A stretch of DNA of 64,000 nt. It comes from Acidobacteriota bacterium (lineage in GTDB: Bacteria; Acidobacteriota; Terriglobia; Terriglobales; Acidobacteriaceae). Below, one piece after another: positions 53,202-62,604 of the stretch. Positions within the stretch are counted from its first letter, which is position 1, and each line of letters starts with the position of its first letter. Both the position numbers and the translations under genes were made by a program. The notes under the pieces were generated by a model. It did not search any database. It had not been told where the DNA came from and saw nothing but the letters and a program-made list of their open reading frames with translations. The DNA lies in the NCBI GenBank assembly GCA_003010405.1, contig PJLO01000005.1:115909-179908 (forward strand). The letters run 5' to 3'.

Positions 53202-54344
53202 CTAAGCCAGTTCGCCGCTCTGCGCACCTACTCCGTCTGCACAAAAGAACTTCGGCGCTGCGGTGTAGTCGAGGAATCTTTTCAGGCTGTCGATCAGCTT
53301 ATCCGGCTCGGCCAGAAAGGAGTCGTGCCCATGAGCCGAGACAATTTGCTCGTACTCGCAATCCACTCCCGCCTCACGGAGCTTCTCGGCGAACTCGCGC
53401 ACCTCGTGCTCGGGGAAGAGCAAGTCGCTGGAGATGCCGAACAGCAGAACCTTAGCGCGAACCCTCTCCCAGGTTTCGCCCGGCCAGTCCCGCTCAGGGT
53501 CGAACAGATCCATCGCACGGATGATCGAGAGGTATGCATTGGCGTCAAAGCGGTCCAGAAACAGCGTTCCCTGATATTCCAGATAGCCTGCGATGTCAAA
53601 CCTTCCACACTCCTCCACCCAGGGAGCTTTTCCTTTACGGTCGGCCTTTCGCCCGTGGCGTGTTTGGAACAGTTCGGGGGATTTATAGGTAATCATGGCC
53701 AGCTTGCGAGCCTGCGCCAAGCCCGCGCGTGGTCCCGGCCCGCCATAGTAATCCCCGCCTCGCCACTCCGGGTCAGTGCGAATGGCTTCTCGCTGGATGT
53801 GGTTCAACCCCAAGCCCATTGCATTCACCGGCATTGCGCCCATTGCTACGATGCGGTCCACGAATCCGGGATACTCGACTGCCCATTGCAGCGCCTGCAT
53901 TCCGCCAATCGAAGGGCCGATGGCCGTCCTCACATGAGAGATTCCAAGCTCCTCCAGCGCGATCTTTTGCGAGCGCACCCAGTCACGCACCGTGACCTGA
54001 GGAAAGTTCGCGCCGTACGGCTTACCTGTTGCGGGGTCGAGCGAGGCCGGGCTGGTAGAGCCATAGCAGGAGCCGATCACGTTGAAGCATACGACACACT
54101 CACGGTCCAAATCGAAGATTTTGTCCAGTATTTCCGTCCACCAGTGATCGACCCGCGAAGAGCCTGAGAGCGCGTGGCAGACCAGTGTCACGTTGCTGCA
54201 TTCCTCGTTGGGCTCGCCGTAGATTGCGTAACGCAAGCTCGCGTCCGTCAGCATCTTGCCGCTTTCCAGTTCGAATGGGCCTCGATTCGTAATGGAAACT
54301 GTGCCCTGTGTCAGATGAAGATTCTTTTGGAGAGTCGTTGCCAT
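53202..54344 (-). CDS. metX: homoserine O-acetyltransferase
   Basis: The 380-residue alpha/beta-hydrolase-fold enzyme acetylates homoserine (acetyl-CoA donor) in methionine synthesis. It has NVTLVCHALSGSSRVDHWW near residue 50, the nucleophile elbow AIGPSIGGMQALQWAV with catalytic Ser, and late acid and His (ISSDLLFPEHE and SAHGHDSFLAEPD). The start codon is two bases after the metY stop, so both are cotranscribed from the leader upstream of metY. Succinyl transfer by a MetX relative cannot be ruled out from sequence alone. Confidence 0.95.
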   Translation of the reverse strand: MATTLQKNLHLTQGTVSITNRGPFELESGKMLTDASLRYAIYGEPNEECSNVTLVCHALSGSSRVDHWWTEILDKIFDLDRECVVCFNVIGSCYGSTSPASLDPATGKPYGANFPQVTVRDWVRSQKIALEELGISHVRTAIGPSIGGMQALQWAVEYPGFVDRIVAMGAMPVNAMGLGLNHIQREAIRTDPEWRGGDYYGGPGPRAGLAQARKLAMITYKSPELFQTRHGRKADRKGKAPWVEECGRFDIAGYLEYQGTLFLDRFDANAYLSIIRAMDLFDPERDWPGETWERVRAKVLLFGISSDLLFPEHEVREFAEKLREAGVDCEYEQIVSAHGHDSFLAEPDKLIDSLKRFLDYTAAPKFFCADGVGAQSGELA

Positions 54345-54346
54345 GA

Positions 54347-55871
<1,525 letters not shown>

Positions 55872-55880
55872 CCTGCAATA

Positions 55881-55910
55881 TAGTTACAGGAGTTCGGCCA
55901 TCCCTGTCAA
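55881..55910 (-). promoter_or_regulatory. probable promoter of metYX
   Basis: A perfect -35 TTGACA (55905-55910) and a -10-like TAACTA (55881-55886) are 18 bases apart. The expected start of transcription is close to 55874, just before the leader ATG. Confidence 0.55.
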
Positions 55911-55997
55911 GCCAGCTCGGAAAAGTAGCCTCCCGGTTTCGGTTGCGCTGCCAGCCAGCCCGAATATACCCATTTTCAGGAAGCCGAGGGAAGAACA

Positions 55998-56031
55998 AAG
56001 CCCGCGCAGATTGCAGCGTTCGCGCGGGCTT
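55998..56031 (-). terminator. rho-independent terminator of bamD
   Basis: AAGCCCGCGC pairs with GCGCGGGCTT in a 10-bp stem, followed on the minus strand by TTTGTTCTT. It lies 22 bases past the bamD stop. Confidence 0.8.
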
Positions 56032-56052
56032 CGTTTTGTTTCGAGAATTCAA

Positions 56053-57399
56053 TTAGAACGGAACCGGGATCTTCTTACGGTGTTTCTTTTTCTCTTTTCG
56101 GCTGGATGATGCGTCCTTGGAATCATTGTTTGTATTCGCCGAAGAGGATGAATTTGCATCTGCTTCGTCCGATGAATCCGACGCTGACTCGTTGAGTTGG
56201 TCAGGCGCTTTCTTGGGTATGTCGTTGGAACTCAATGCGGAGTCAGAGGAGCGCGGGGCCGCCTGATTCTCCGTAATCTTGGTGTCCTCGGATACCGTCT
56301 CGATTGCAACCTTGCCTTTGCCTACCCGACTGGCCTTGGCCTCCAGGTCAGCCTTCACAGAGGAAGTGAGTTCGCGCGCAAGGGCGGCTGCATCTGTTTC
56401 CTTCGGATCGATCAAGCTGGGTTCGCCGACCTTGGTTGCGCCACTCAGGTCGGGCTTCTTGCTCATGTCGTGCATAAAGCGCCCATAGCGAGTCGTCGCA
56501 GTACGGCTTGCAAGCTCTCTCTTATTTACAGCGATGGCTTCGGGAGTTGGCGTAGGTATCGGCCGACCCAGAGCTGCCAGACGTCGACGCGCATCCTGAT
56601 ACCGCGGCATTGCCGGGTAACGAATCACAATCTTGTGATAAGCCCGTTCCGCATTATCAAGGTACCCCTTCCTTAGGCCCTTCAGGTTGGCGGAAACATT
56701 CGTGGTGGAGATTGCTTCGGCCTGTTGCTCGTAAGCCTGGCCGAGAATAAACAGAGCTTCATCGGCTCGGCTATATAGCGGATAAGTATCGCTCAGCGTT
56801 TTGGCACGGGCAATCGCGGCCAGCATCGATCCGCGCAGGAAATAAATACGCGCAATGCGGAACTCGCGTTCGGCTAAAACCTCCTGTACTTCGAGCAGAC
56901 GCAGGCGGGCGGTCTCAATCAGTTTGCTGTCCGGGTATTGCATCATCATCAGGCGGTACTCCTCCTGGGCCCGGAGAGCATGGGTGAAGTCGCGGTCCGG
57001 CTTGCCCATCTCGCGATAATGGATGTCGGCGATTTTCAGCTGTGCTTCTGCCGCTTCCGCCATGTTCGGGAAAAACGTGATGAAATCACGAAATTCCGTT
57101 TCCGCCTGGGCCAGCGCCGCAGTGTTGCCTTCCTGATACCAGGCCTCGCCAACTGCCAGTTTGGCGCGCGCTACATATTCCGATTCCGGGTAGGTATTGA
57201 TGAGCGTTTGCAGCGTCATGCGCGCCGCGTCAAATCTGCGCTCTTTCATCGCCTCCATGGCACGGTCATAAAGCACCTTGTCCGGCTGCTTGGAGTTGAC
57301 GTGCGCCAACGGATTAGCGGCCTTCTTGTTTTTCTTGCAGGCCACGCCGGTCAGCAAGCTTGCAGCCAGCAGCAGGGCGATGAGAACGCGACGAACCAT
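56053..57399 (-). CDS. bamD: outer-membrane assembly lipoprotein BamD
   Basis: The 448-residue lipoprotein has a signal peptide ending in a lipobox (LLLAASLLTGVAC, Cys at about 21) and TPR-like repeats over residues 40-240: ERRFDAARMTLQTLINTYPE, EGNTAALAQAETEFRDFITF, HALRAQEEYRLMMMQYPDS. In the Bam complex BamD helps BamA insert beta-barrel proteins into the outer membrane. A family-unlike tail of about 150 residues, rich in Ser, Asp and Lys (DSSDEADANSSSSANTNN, then KEKKKHRKKIPVPF), follows; E. coli BamD is about 245 residues, so this one is nearly double. Its presence supports a diderm host. Confidence 0.9.
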   Translation of the reverse strand: MVRRVLIALLLAASLLTGVACKKNKKAANPLAHVNSKQPDKVLYDRAMEAMKERRFDAARMTLQTLINTYPESEYVARAKLAVGEAWYQEGNTAALAQAETEFRDFITFFPNMAEAAEAQLKIADIHYREMGKPDRDFTHALRAQEEYRLMMMQYPDSKLIETARLRLLEVQEVLAEREFRIARIYFLRGSMLAAIARAKTLSDTYPLYSRADEALFILGQAYEQQAEAISTTNVSANLKGLRKGYLDNAERAYHKIVIRYPAMPRYQDARRRLAALGRPIPTPTPEAIAVNKRELASRTATTRYGRFMHDMSKKPDLSGATKVGEPSLIDPKETDAAALARELTSSVKADLEAKASRVGKGKVAIETVSEDTKITENQAAPRSSDSALSSNDIPKKAPDQLNESASDSSDEADANSSSSANTNNDSKDASSSRKEKKKHRKKIPVPF

Positions 57400-57433
57400 G
57401 CGGGAAACACCTCAGTAGAACTCGAACGAGCGG

Positions 57434-58108
57434 TTATGCCTTTAGCGATGCGGCCACGCGCGCGACCTGCAGAAGCTCTCGAACATTTTGCCTGGAATCG
57501 CCTCGGCCAAATACGGCGTTGCCGGCGACGAGAATCTCGGCGCCAGCTTGCACGGCAGCCTCTATGGTATCAAGAGCTATGCCGCCATCGACCTCAATAC
57601 GGAAGCCGAGAGAGCGCTGAGCACGCAATTCCGCAAGATGGCGAATCTTTCCCAGGGTTCGGGGAATGAATTTCTGGCCGCCAAAGCCTGGATTCACCGA
57701 CATGACCAGCACGTAGTCCACGGCTTCTAAAATGTCGGAGAGGGTTGCGACCGGCGTTGCCGGATTGATGACGACTCCGGCCAGCGCGCCACGCGAGCGG
57801 ATATGCTGCACGACCCGGTCCAGATGTACGCAGGCTTCCTGGTGCACGCTGATCCAGTCGGCTCCCGCATCGATGAAAGCCGGAATGTAATTGTCCGGGT
57901 TCTCAATCATCAGGTGAACGTCCAGCGGCGCCTTCACATGCTTGCGAAGGGCGGCTACTACGGGTGGCCCAATGGTGATGTTGGGTACGAAGTGACCATC
58001 CATTACGTCTATATGCAGCACGGTAGCCCCTGCTTCCAGCACGGGGTTGACCTGTTCGGAAAGGCGGGCGAAATCAGCCGACAAGATAGAAGGTGCAAGC
58101 TCGATCAC
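57434..58108 (-). CDS. rpe: ribulose-phosphate 3-epimerase
   Basis: The 224-residue TIM-barrel enzyme interconverts ribulose 5-phosphate and xylulose 5-phosphate. Motifs: IELAPSILSADFARLSEQVN, VLHIDVMDGHFVPNITIGPP with metal-binding His and Asp, VMSVNPGFGGQKFIP and IEVDGGIAL. GTG 58108 is used because GAGGAG precedes it and the family begins at IELAPSILSADF; a frame starting at 58147 has no support. It is 34 bases upstream of bamD on the same strand and may be cotranscribed with it. Confidence 0.96.
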   Translation of the reverse strand: MIELAPSILSADFARLSEQVNPVLEAGATVLHIDVMDGHFVPNITIGPPVVAALRKHVKAPLDVHLMIENPDNYIPAFIDAGADWISVHQEACVHLDRVVQHIRSRGALAGVVINPATPVATLSDILEAVDYVLVMSVNPGFGGQKFIPRTLGKIRHLAELRAQRSLGFRIEVDGGIALDTIEAAVQAGAEILVAGNAVFGRGDSRQNVRELLQVARVAASLKA

Positions 58109-58209
58109 TTTGTTCTCCTCAGGGCTTTGCTGTGGAAATTTTATCACGCGAGTGACTGCCAGCCCCCTGCATACGCAAGAGTTGCCTTAGCCGTGTTACG
58201 CTGCTCAGT

Positions 58210-58989
58210 ATGGCGCTAGTGGAAGCAGAGCATCTTACTAAGATCTATGACACGGTGGATACCTTCGGGCGCGGTTCCGGAGCGAGCGTTCGCGCCGTCG
58301 ACGATGTCTCCTTCACAATCGAGAAGGGTGAAACCCTTGGGCTGGTCGGCGAATCGGGTTGCGGCAAGAGCACCCTGGGCCGGATGCTGCTGCGCCTCAT
58401 CGAGCCCACCAGCGGAGTGGTGCGCTTCGATGGCGCAGAGATTACTTCAATGGGCGCGCGAGCCCTGCGCGAAACCCGGCGCGACATGCAGATCATCTTC
58501 CAGGATCCCTTCGGCTCGCTCGATCCGCGCCTGACGGTTGAAGAGATAGTCACCGAGCCGCTGGCAATTCACGAAAACCTCGGCAAGCCACTGCTTCGCC
58601 AGCACGCCGCGGAACTGATGGGCGCCGTGGGCCTTGAAGTCAGCGCCCTTGGCCGCCAACCGCACGAGTTCAGCGGCGGCCAGCGACAGCGCATCGGAAT
58701 CGCCCGCGCACTCGCCTTGCGTCCGCGCTTCATCGTTGCGGACGAGGCCGTCAGTGCCCTCGATGTAAGCGTGGCCGCGCAGATTGTGAATCTGCTGAAG
58801 AAATTGCAGAAAGAGTTCGGCCTGACCTACCTGTTCATCTCGCACTCCATGCCGGTAGTGCGCTATCTCTCGACCCGCATCGCCGTGATGCGCGGCGGAA
58901 AGATCGTCGAGATCGGCGATGCGGAGCAGATAACCAGCGCGCCGAAGCATGAGTACACGCAGGAGTTGCTGAGAGCGGTGGAGGAGTAG
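58210..58989 (+). CDS. peptide/nickel-type ABC transporter ATPase
   Basis: The 259-residue ATPase of the DppF/OppF group has Walker [10 protein letters not shown] near residue 47, Q-loop [13 protein letters not shown], signature [15 protein letters not shown], Walker [14 protein letters not shown] and the switch [13 protein letters not shown]. The normal H-loop His is kept. No permease, substrate-binding protein or partner ATPase is adjacent, so it may be an orphan or work with a system elsewhere. The C-terminal half ends at [11 protein letters not shown], which lacks the usual oligopeptide-ABC C-terminal domain. It is divergent from rpe. Confidence 0.9.
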   Translation: MALVEAEHLTKIYDTVDTFGRGSGASVRAVDDVSFTIEKGETLGLVGESGCGKSTLGRMLLRLIEPTSGVVRFDGAEITSMGARALRETRRDMQIIFQDPFGSLDPRLTVEEIVTEPLAIHENLGKPLLRQHAAELMGAVGLEVSALGRQPHEFSGGQRQRIGIARALALRPRFIVADEAVSALDVSVAAQIVNLLKKLQKEFGLTYLFISHSMPVVRYLSTRIAVMRGGKIVEIGDAEQITSAPKHEYTQELLRAVEE

Positions 58990-58997
58990 GGATTGTC

Positions 58998-59040
58998 CCC
59001 CACTCAAGCCCAAAAGATGGGCTTGAATGGGCCACCCGCC
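58998..59040 (+). repeat. dispersed hairpin repeat, copy R3
   Basis: CCCCACTCAAGCCC, a short spacer, then GGGCTTGAATGGGCCACCCG. It lies nine bases after the ABC ATPase stop codon. Confidence 0.85.
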
Positions 59041-59052
59041 GGTTTCTTTTTA

Positions 59053-59250
59053 CTACTGGGACTTTGGCTCTCGGCCTAACAAGCGATATACGCGCTGGGA
59101 ATCCGATTCATATGTACGTATTGTTGAGTCCGATAGGCCGTCACGAGGCTTGCCCGATTCAGCCCATCGGTATGCCCGGACATAAGGTGAAACTGAGTCC
59201 GGCTTTACCCCATCGTTAAGGAGCACCTCTCTCACTCTACCCATATCCAT
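59053..59250 (-). CDS. small hypothetical protein (65 residues)
   Basis: Starts at ATG 59250 behind a near-perfect AAGGAGG and encodes a helical, charged protein: MDMGRVREVLLNDGVKP, then SDSTIRTYESDSQRVYRLLG. No domain or membrane segment is recognised. The strong ribosome-binding site and composition suggest a real gene. It lies between repeat R3 and the coding remnant and RAYT, so it may be part of local debris. Confidence 0.5.
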   Translation of the reverse strand: MDMGRVREVLLNDGVKPDSVSPYVRAYRWAESGKPRDGLSDSTIRTYESDSQRVYRLLGREPKSQ

Positions 59251-59291
59251 ACAACTGGAACCTCCTTTTTCAGCTCCCGTTCGGCTGAATT

Positions 59292-59388
59292 TTACCGCTG
59301 ATAGCCGCCGCGTACCAGAAGCCGGGGTACTGCTTGTTCCAGCATCTGTGCAAGGCTTTCAAAGCTCTTCGCCACCTGTTGGTCTATC
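59292..59388 (-). other. coding-like 3' remnant cut by repeat R4
   Basis: The minus strand reads QQVAKSFESLAQMLEQAVP and then RLLVRGGYQR before TAA at 59292-59294. There is no ATG, and the frame loses sense at repeat R4 (59390). It looks like the tail of a helical protein whose front was lost when the repeat/RAYT unit arrived. Confidence 0.3.
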
Positions 59389-59389
59389 T

Positions 59390-59430
59390 GGCGGGTGGCC
59401 CATTCAAGCCTTCTGTTGGCTTGAGTGGGG
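59390..59430 (-). repeat. dispersed hairpin repeat, copy R4
   Basis: GGCGGGTGGCCCATTCAAGCC, spacer, then GGCTTGAGTGGGG, in the orientation opposite to R3 and R5. The 3' end of the RAYT frame reads into it. Confidence 0.85.
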
Positions 59431-59955
59431 TAGCTGTGTAGCTGCACAAAGCCGTTCGGCCGCGCGCTCACGCTTCCTTGCTGTCCACTCGGACTCGATT
59501 TCTACGCGCCCTTCGCAGCCGGTCGCATAGTGGCGGAAGCTGCTCCACTCCCAATCCTCGGGACGTTCGCACAGGCCACGCTTTGCGTGGTTGCGGTGGA
59601 TGTAACGCAACTTTTCAACGAACTGATCATAGTCACGAATGTTGAAATCGTAATAGCGTTTCTGCCAGAAGTGTTCGGCTTCGCCAATCAATCGCCGCGA
59701 GACGCCTTGCTTCAGCGACTTGATCGCATCTGAGAGCGTCGAGCGTTGTGGTTCGCTGATCAACAAGTGGATGTGCTCGGGCATGACAACCTAGCCGTAA
59801 ACGCTCATCAGGTAATTGCGTCGGAAGCGCTCCAGCGCTAGCTCGAATGTGCATTTCGCCGACGGATCGTTAAACAACTCGCGACGATGGTAGCAGGAGA
59901 AGGTCACAAAGTGAGTTTGTCCGGATTCGTGGAATCGCTTTAGACGCGAAGGCAT
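59404..59955 (-). pseudogene. REP-associated tyrosine transposase (RAYT), amber-interrupted
   Basis: The frame from ATG 59955 reads MPSRLKRFHESGQTHFVTFS, then CYHRRELF, up to LMSVYG and TAG at 59791-59793, and continues in the same frame with VVMPEHIHLLISEP. This is the Y1-transposase fold of RAYT proteins: the HUH pair is HIH, and the catalytic Tyr region is FNIRDYDQFVEKLRYIHRN. The stop replaces the usual Tyr of GYVVMPEH, so one base change explains it. It is bracketed by repeats R4 and R5 in opposite orientations; RAYTs nick and move the REP hairpins around them. The last residues are encoded by R4 itself. Confidence 0.85.
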
Positions 59956-60021
59956 GAAGGCAGAGTAGGTTGGAGAACTTCTTGGCTCAAGTGAAAAGCA
60001 GAGGGATTGGGCTGACTGAGA

Positions 60022-60063
60022 CCCCACTCAAGCCCAAAAGATGGGCTTGAATGGGGCACCCGC
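60022..60063 (+). repeat. dispersed hairpin repeat, copy R5
   Basis: CCCCACTCAAGCCC, spacer, then GGGCTTGAATGGGGCACCCG. It is upstream of the RAYT gene and inverted relative to R4. Confidence 0.85.
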
Positions 60064-60076
60064 ACCCGTCAACAGA

Positions 60077-60096
60077 GGGCTTGAATGGGCCACCTG
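60077..60096 (+). repeat. half copy of the dispersed repeat
   Basis: GGGCTTGAATGGGCCACCTG repeats the right half of R5 fourteen bases downstream without its left arm. Confidence 0.65.
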
Positions 60097-60128
60097 TCCA
60101 ACTGTCGAACAAACAACCTCTTTTTGCA

Positions 60129-60134
60129 TACAAT
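60129..60134 (+). promoter_or_regulatory. probable -10 box of the adenosine deaminase gene
   Basis: TACAAT lies only six bases before the GTG start. With transcription starting about seven bases downstream, the mRNA would be leaderless. The -35 region is weak. Confidence 0.45.
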
Positions 60135-60140
60135 GTACCT

Positions 60141-61172
60141 GTGAACTCCGAATTCATCCGCGCACTTCCCAAGGCCGAGTTGCACCTCCATCTTGAGGGC
60201 TCGGTTGATCCTCTGACTCTTAGCCAGCTTAGCGAGAAGCATCACACGCCGTTTCCTTGGGCGAGCAATCGCTACAAGGCGCTGCCCGACTCGCACCGTC
60301 CGCTTACGGTTGCCGAGACGGAGGCGCTTTACGAATACAAGGATTTCACGGGCTTCCTGATGGCTTTTAAGGCGGTCAGCGAGCGTTTGCGCGACCCGGA
60401 GGACTATGAGCTGATCACCTATCGGCTGGTGGAGAAGCTCGCCGCCGAGGGCTGCGTACATGCAGAGGTGTTCGTCAGCGTCGGAATCGTCTTCTGGCGC
60501 GGGCAGGAATTCGATTCGCTCTTCGAAGGATTGGAGCGCGGGAGGAAGCGCGCAGAAAAAGACTTCGGAACCACTCTCTACTGGATTTTCGACGCGGTGC
60601 GTCATTTCGGCCCCGAGGAAGGCGAGAAGGTCCTCGCCAAAGCCATCCAGTACCAGTCAAGAAACGTAATCGGCATCGGGATCGGCGGCGACGAGCGCGA
60701 GGGAGCGCCGGAGTTGTTCGATCAGGTTTATGCGAAGGCCGCGCGCGCGGGATTGCGCTTGAGCGTTCATGCGGGAGAAACGGTTGGGCCGTCTTCGATC
60801 TATGGCGCGCTCGACGTGTTGAAGGCCGAGCGGCTGGGGCACGCGCTCTCTGCCGAGCAGGACCCCGCGCTTGTCGAACGGCTTGTCCGCGACCAGGTGC
60901 CGCTCGAACTCTGCGTCACCTCGAACCTGCGTACAAGCTGCTGTCCCGGGCTTGAGGTACACCCGCTGCGGCGGTATTTCGATGCCGGCGCGATGGTCAC
61001 AATCAACACCGACGATCCGGAGATGTTCCAGACGACACTGGTGCGCGAGTACCAGTTGGCGCAGGACGCTTTTGGATTCAGCAACGAAGAATTGCGCCAG
61101 CTTGCGGCAAATTCCTTTCTCGCCTCATGGCTTCCGAAAGAGCGAAAGCGTGAACTGTTGAAGCTGCTGTGA
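60141..61172 (+). CDS. add: adenosine deaminase
   Basis: The 343-residue amidohydrolase deaminates adenosine to inosine in purine salvage. Metal ligands are in KAELHLHLEGSVDP (HxH near residue 17), the catalytic region is GLRLSVHAGETVGPSS, and VTINTDDPEMFQTTL holds the last Asp pair. A salvage-type short N-terminus follows GTG 60141, which I prefer over the frame start at 60051 because that lies in the repeat. The GTG follows a TACAAT by six bases and lacks a ribosome-binding site. Related aminodeoxyfutalosine deaminases look similar, so that activity is the main alternative. Confidence 0.85.
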   Translation: MNSEFIRALPKAELHLHLEGSVDPLTLSQLSEKHHTPFPWASNRYKALPDSHRPLTVAETEALYEYKDFTGFLMAFKAVSERLRDPEDYELITYRLVEKLAAEGCVHAEVFVSVGIVFWRGQEFDSLFEGLERGRKRAEKDFGTTLYWIFDAVRHFGPEEGEKVLAKAIQYQSRNVIGIGIGGDEREGAPELFDQVYAKAARAGLRLSVHAGETVGPSSIYGALDVLKAERLGHALSAEQDPALVERLVRDQVPLELCVTSNLRTSCCPGLEVHPLRRYFDAGAMVTINTDDPEMFQTTLVREYQLAQDAFGFSNEELRQLAANSFLASWLPKERKRELLKLL

Positions 61173-61303
61173 ACCACTCGAAAGCCGAGGACTTGAAATC
61201 CTTCAGGTTGACTCCGCTTGCGTGAAATTTAGCTTCGGTAATCCGAAACTTTGCAACACTTTCGCTTGCCGTTCCGCCTGCTCTCCTATAAAGTTCTCGC
61301 GTT

Positions 61304-61699
61304 ATGGTTAAACAGGTTCCGATTGGCACGAAGGGTACGGCAGAGGAACGCGTGCAGTACGAGCAGACCCTGTCCGCGCACAATCATCACCTCCCTCCCC
61401 TCTATTCCACTCCGGATATGCTCCGGTTGATGGAGTCGGCCGCCATTCACGCGTTGCAGCCTTTCTGCGAGCCCGGCGAGATTTCAGTTGGCACGGGTGT
61501 GAATATTCAACACCGTGCTCCGGTTGGAATCAACGCGGTTGTGCGCGCCACAGCCGAGGTTGAGTCGATTGAAGGGCGTTTTTATCAGATTCGTGTGGCA
61601 GCCTATGAGGGAAAGCGCGAACTCGGCGCCGGTATCATCACGCGCGCCATCGTCCGAGCAGACGACTTTCTAAAAAAGCACGACATTCCGAAGCCGTAA
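61304..61699 (+). CDS. hotdog-fold thioesterase, FlK-like
   Basis: The 131-residue protein has a single hotdog fold with the fluoroacetyl-CoA thioesterase (FlK)-like arrangement: STPDMLRLMESAAIHAL, in which Thr/Ser and Glu act, and GTGVNIQHRAPVGINAVV with the His. The substrate is some acyl-CoA; fluoroacetyl-CoA itself is unlikely. It is monocistronic with a strong terminator. Confidence 0.8.
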   Translation: MVKQVPIGTKGTAEERVQYEQTLSAHNHHLPPLYSTPDMLRLMESAAIHALQPFCEPGEISVGTGVNIQHRAPVGINAVVRATAEVESIEGRFYQIRVAAYEGKRELGAGIITRAIVRADDFLKKHDIPKP

Positions 61700-61782
61700 T
61701 CTCTTTTTTATTTCAAAAAGATCCGCGTCACCAACTGAGGTTTTTTCATCTTAAGTTGAGTGCAAAGAAGTGGAGTGCTTGT

Positions 61783-61821
61783 ATTCCCGGATCGCCAGTG
61801 GGGTGCTCCGGGAATTTTTTT
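61783..61821 (+). terminator. rho-independent terminator of the thioesterase gene
   Basis: ATTCCCGGA pairs with TCCGGGAAT in a 9-bp stem with a 15-base loop, followed by a run of seven T. Confidence 0.85.
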
Positions 61822-61839
61822 GTCTGGATATCTGCTCTG

Positions 61840-62487
61840 TTATCTTTCAGTTAGCATTGCTCGCAGTTCCGCTATGGAAATTTCCGACTTGCCGGTGAGC
61901 ATAACGGGGTCCTTGGCCGAATGAAAGACGTAGCTCTGCATCCCTATTTTCTTCGCGCCTTCGGTGTTCACCTTTTTATCGTCTAAAAAGAGCGCCTCTT
62001 CCGGGCAACATCCAAGACGGCGGCAGCATTCCAGGTAGATTTCCGGTTCAGGTTTCACCGTCCCGACCTCGCAGGAATAGATCTGTACGTCGAACTCATT
62101 TAGCCAGTCCAGCTTTCGGCGGATCGCCGCCAGCATGATGTGCTCCATGTTGCTCAGGATTGCAGTCCGGTACCCTGCTCGACGCAGATCACGAGCAAAG
62201 GCGAGCATCTCTGGATTCTCGTTGCTCCACTGTGAATTGTCCTGTTCAATCAGATCGCGCGCCTCGGCCTCGTCGATGGTCACTCCGCAATCCTTGCCCA
62301 CCTTTTGCCAATAGGCGATGTTGCTGAGCGTCCCACGGTCGAGTTCTACGCGGTTTTCCCAGTAGATCTGCTGAAATTCCTGTACCGCTTTTCCAAAACG
62401 AGTACTTAGGCTCTGCCACTGCTCCGGGGTAGGCGGTAGCGAAAGGACTTTCCCGTAATCGAAGACAACTGCTTTAACGCGGGTCAT
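61840..62487 (-). CDS. HAD-superfamily hydrolase
   Basis: The 215-residue protein has HAD motif I AVVFDYGKVLSLPP with nucleophile Asp at about 9, motif II in TAILSNMEH, motif III Lys in VGTVKPEPEIY and motif IV ALFLDDKKVN. The second motif I Asp is replaced by Gly (DYGKV), as in the haloacid-dehalogenase-like/YihX subgroup that often reads DFGGV. The cap domain spans about residues 20-85. It is a small phosphatase or dehalogenase-like enzyme; substrate unknown. It diverges from tgt. Confidence 0.85.
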   Translation of the reverse strand: MTRVKAVVFDYGKVLSLPPTPEQWQSLSTRFGKAVQEFQQIYWENRVELDRGTLSNIAYWQKVGKDCGVTIDEAEARDLIEQDNSQWSNENPEMLAFARDLRRAGYRTAILSNMEHIMLAAIRRKLDWLNEFDVQIYSCEVGTVKPEPEIYLECCRRLGCCPEEALFLDDKKVNTEGAKKIGMQSYVFHSAKDPVMLTGKSEISIAELRAMLTER

Positions 62488-62604
62488 AAGGAAATCCTAC
62501 ACTGGCAAACTGCCAGCGTCAGCAGGCTTTGCGCCCAGGTTTCGGCGCCGTCCTGGAGAGCGGGAACAGCAGAACTGATCTCTCTGTCTTACAATCAAGG
62601 TTCC

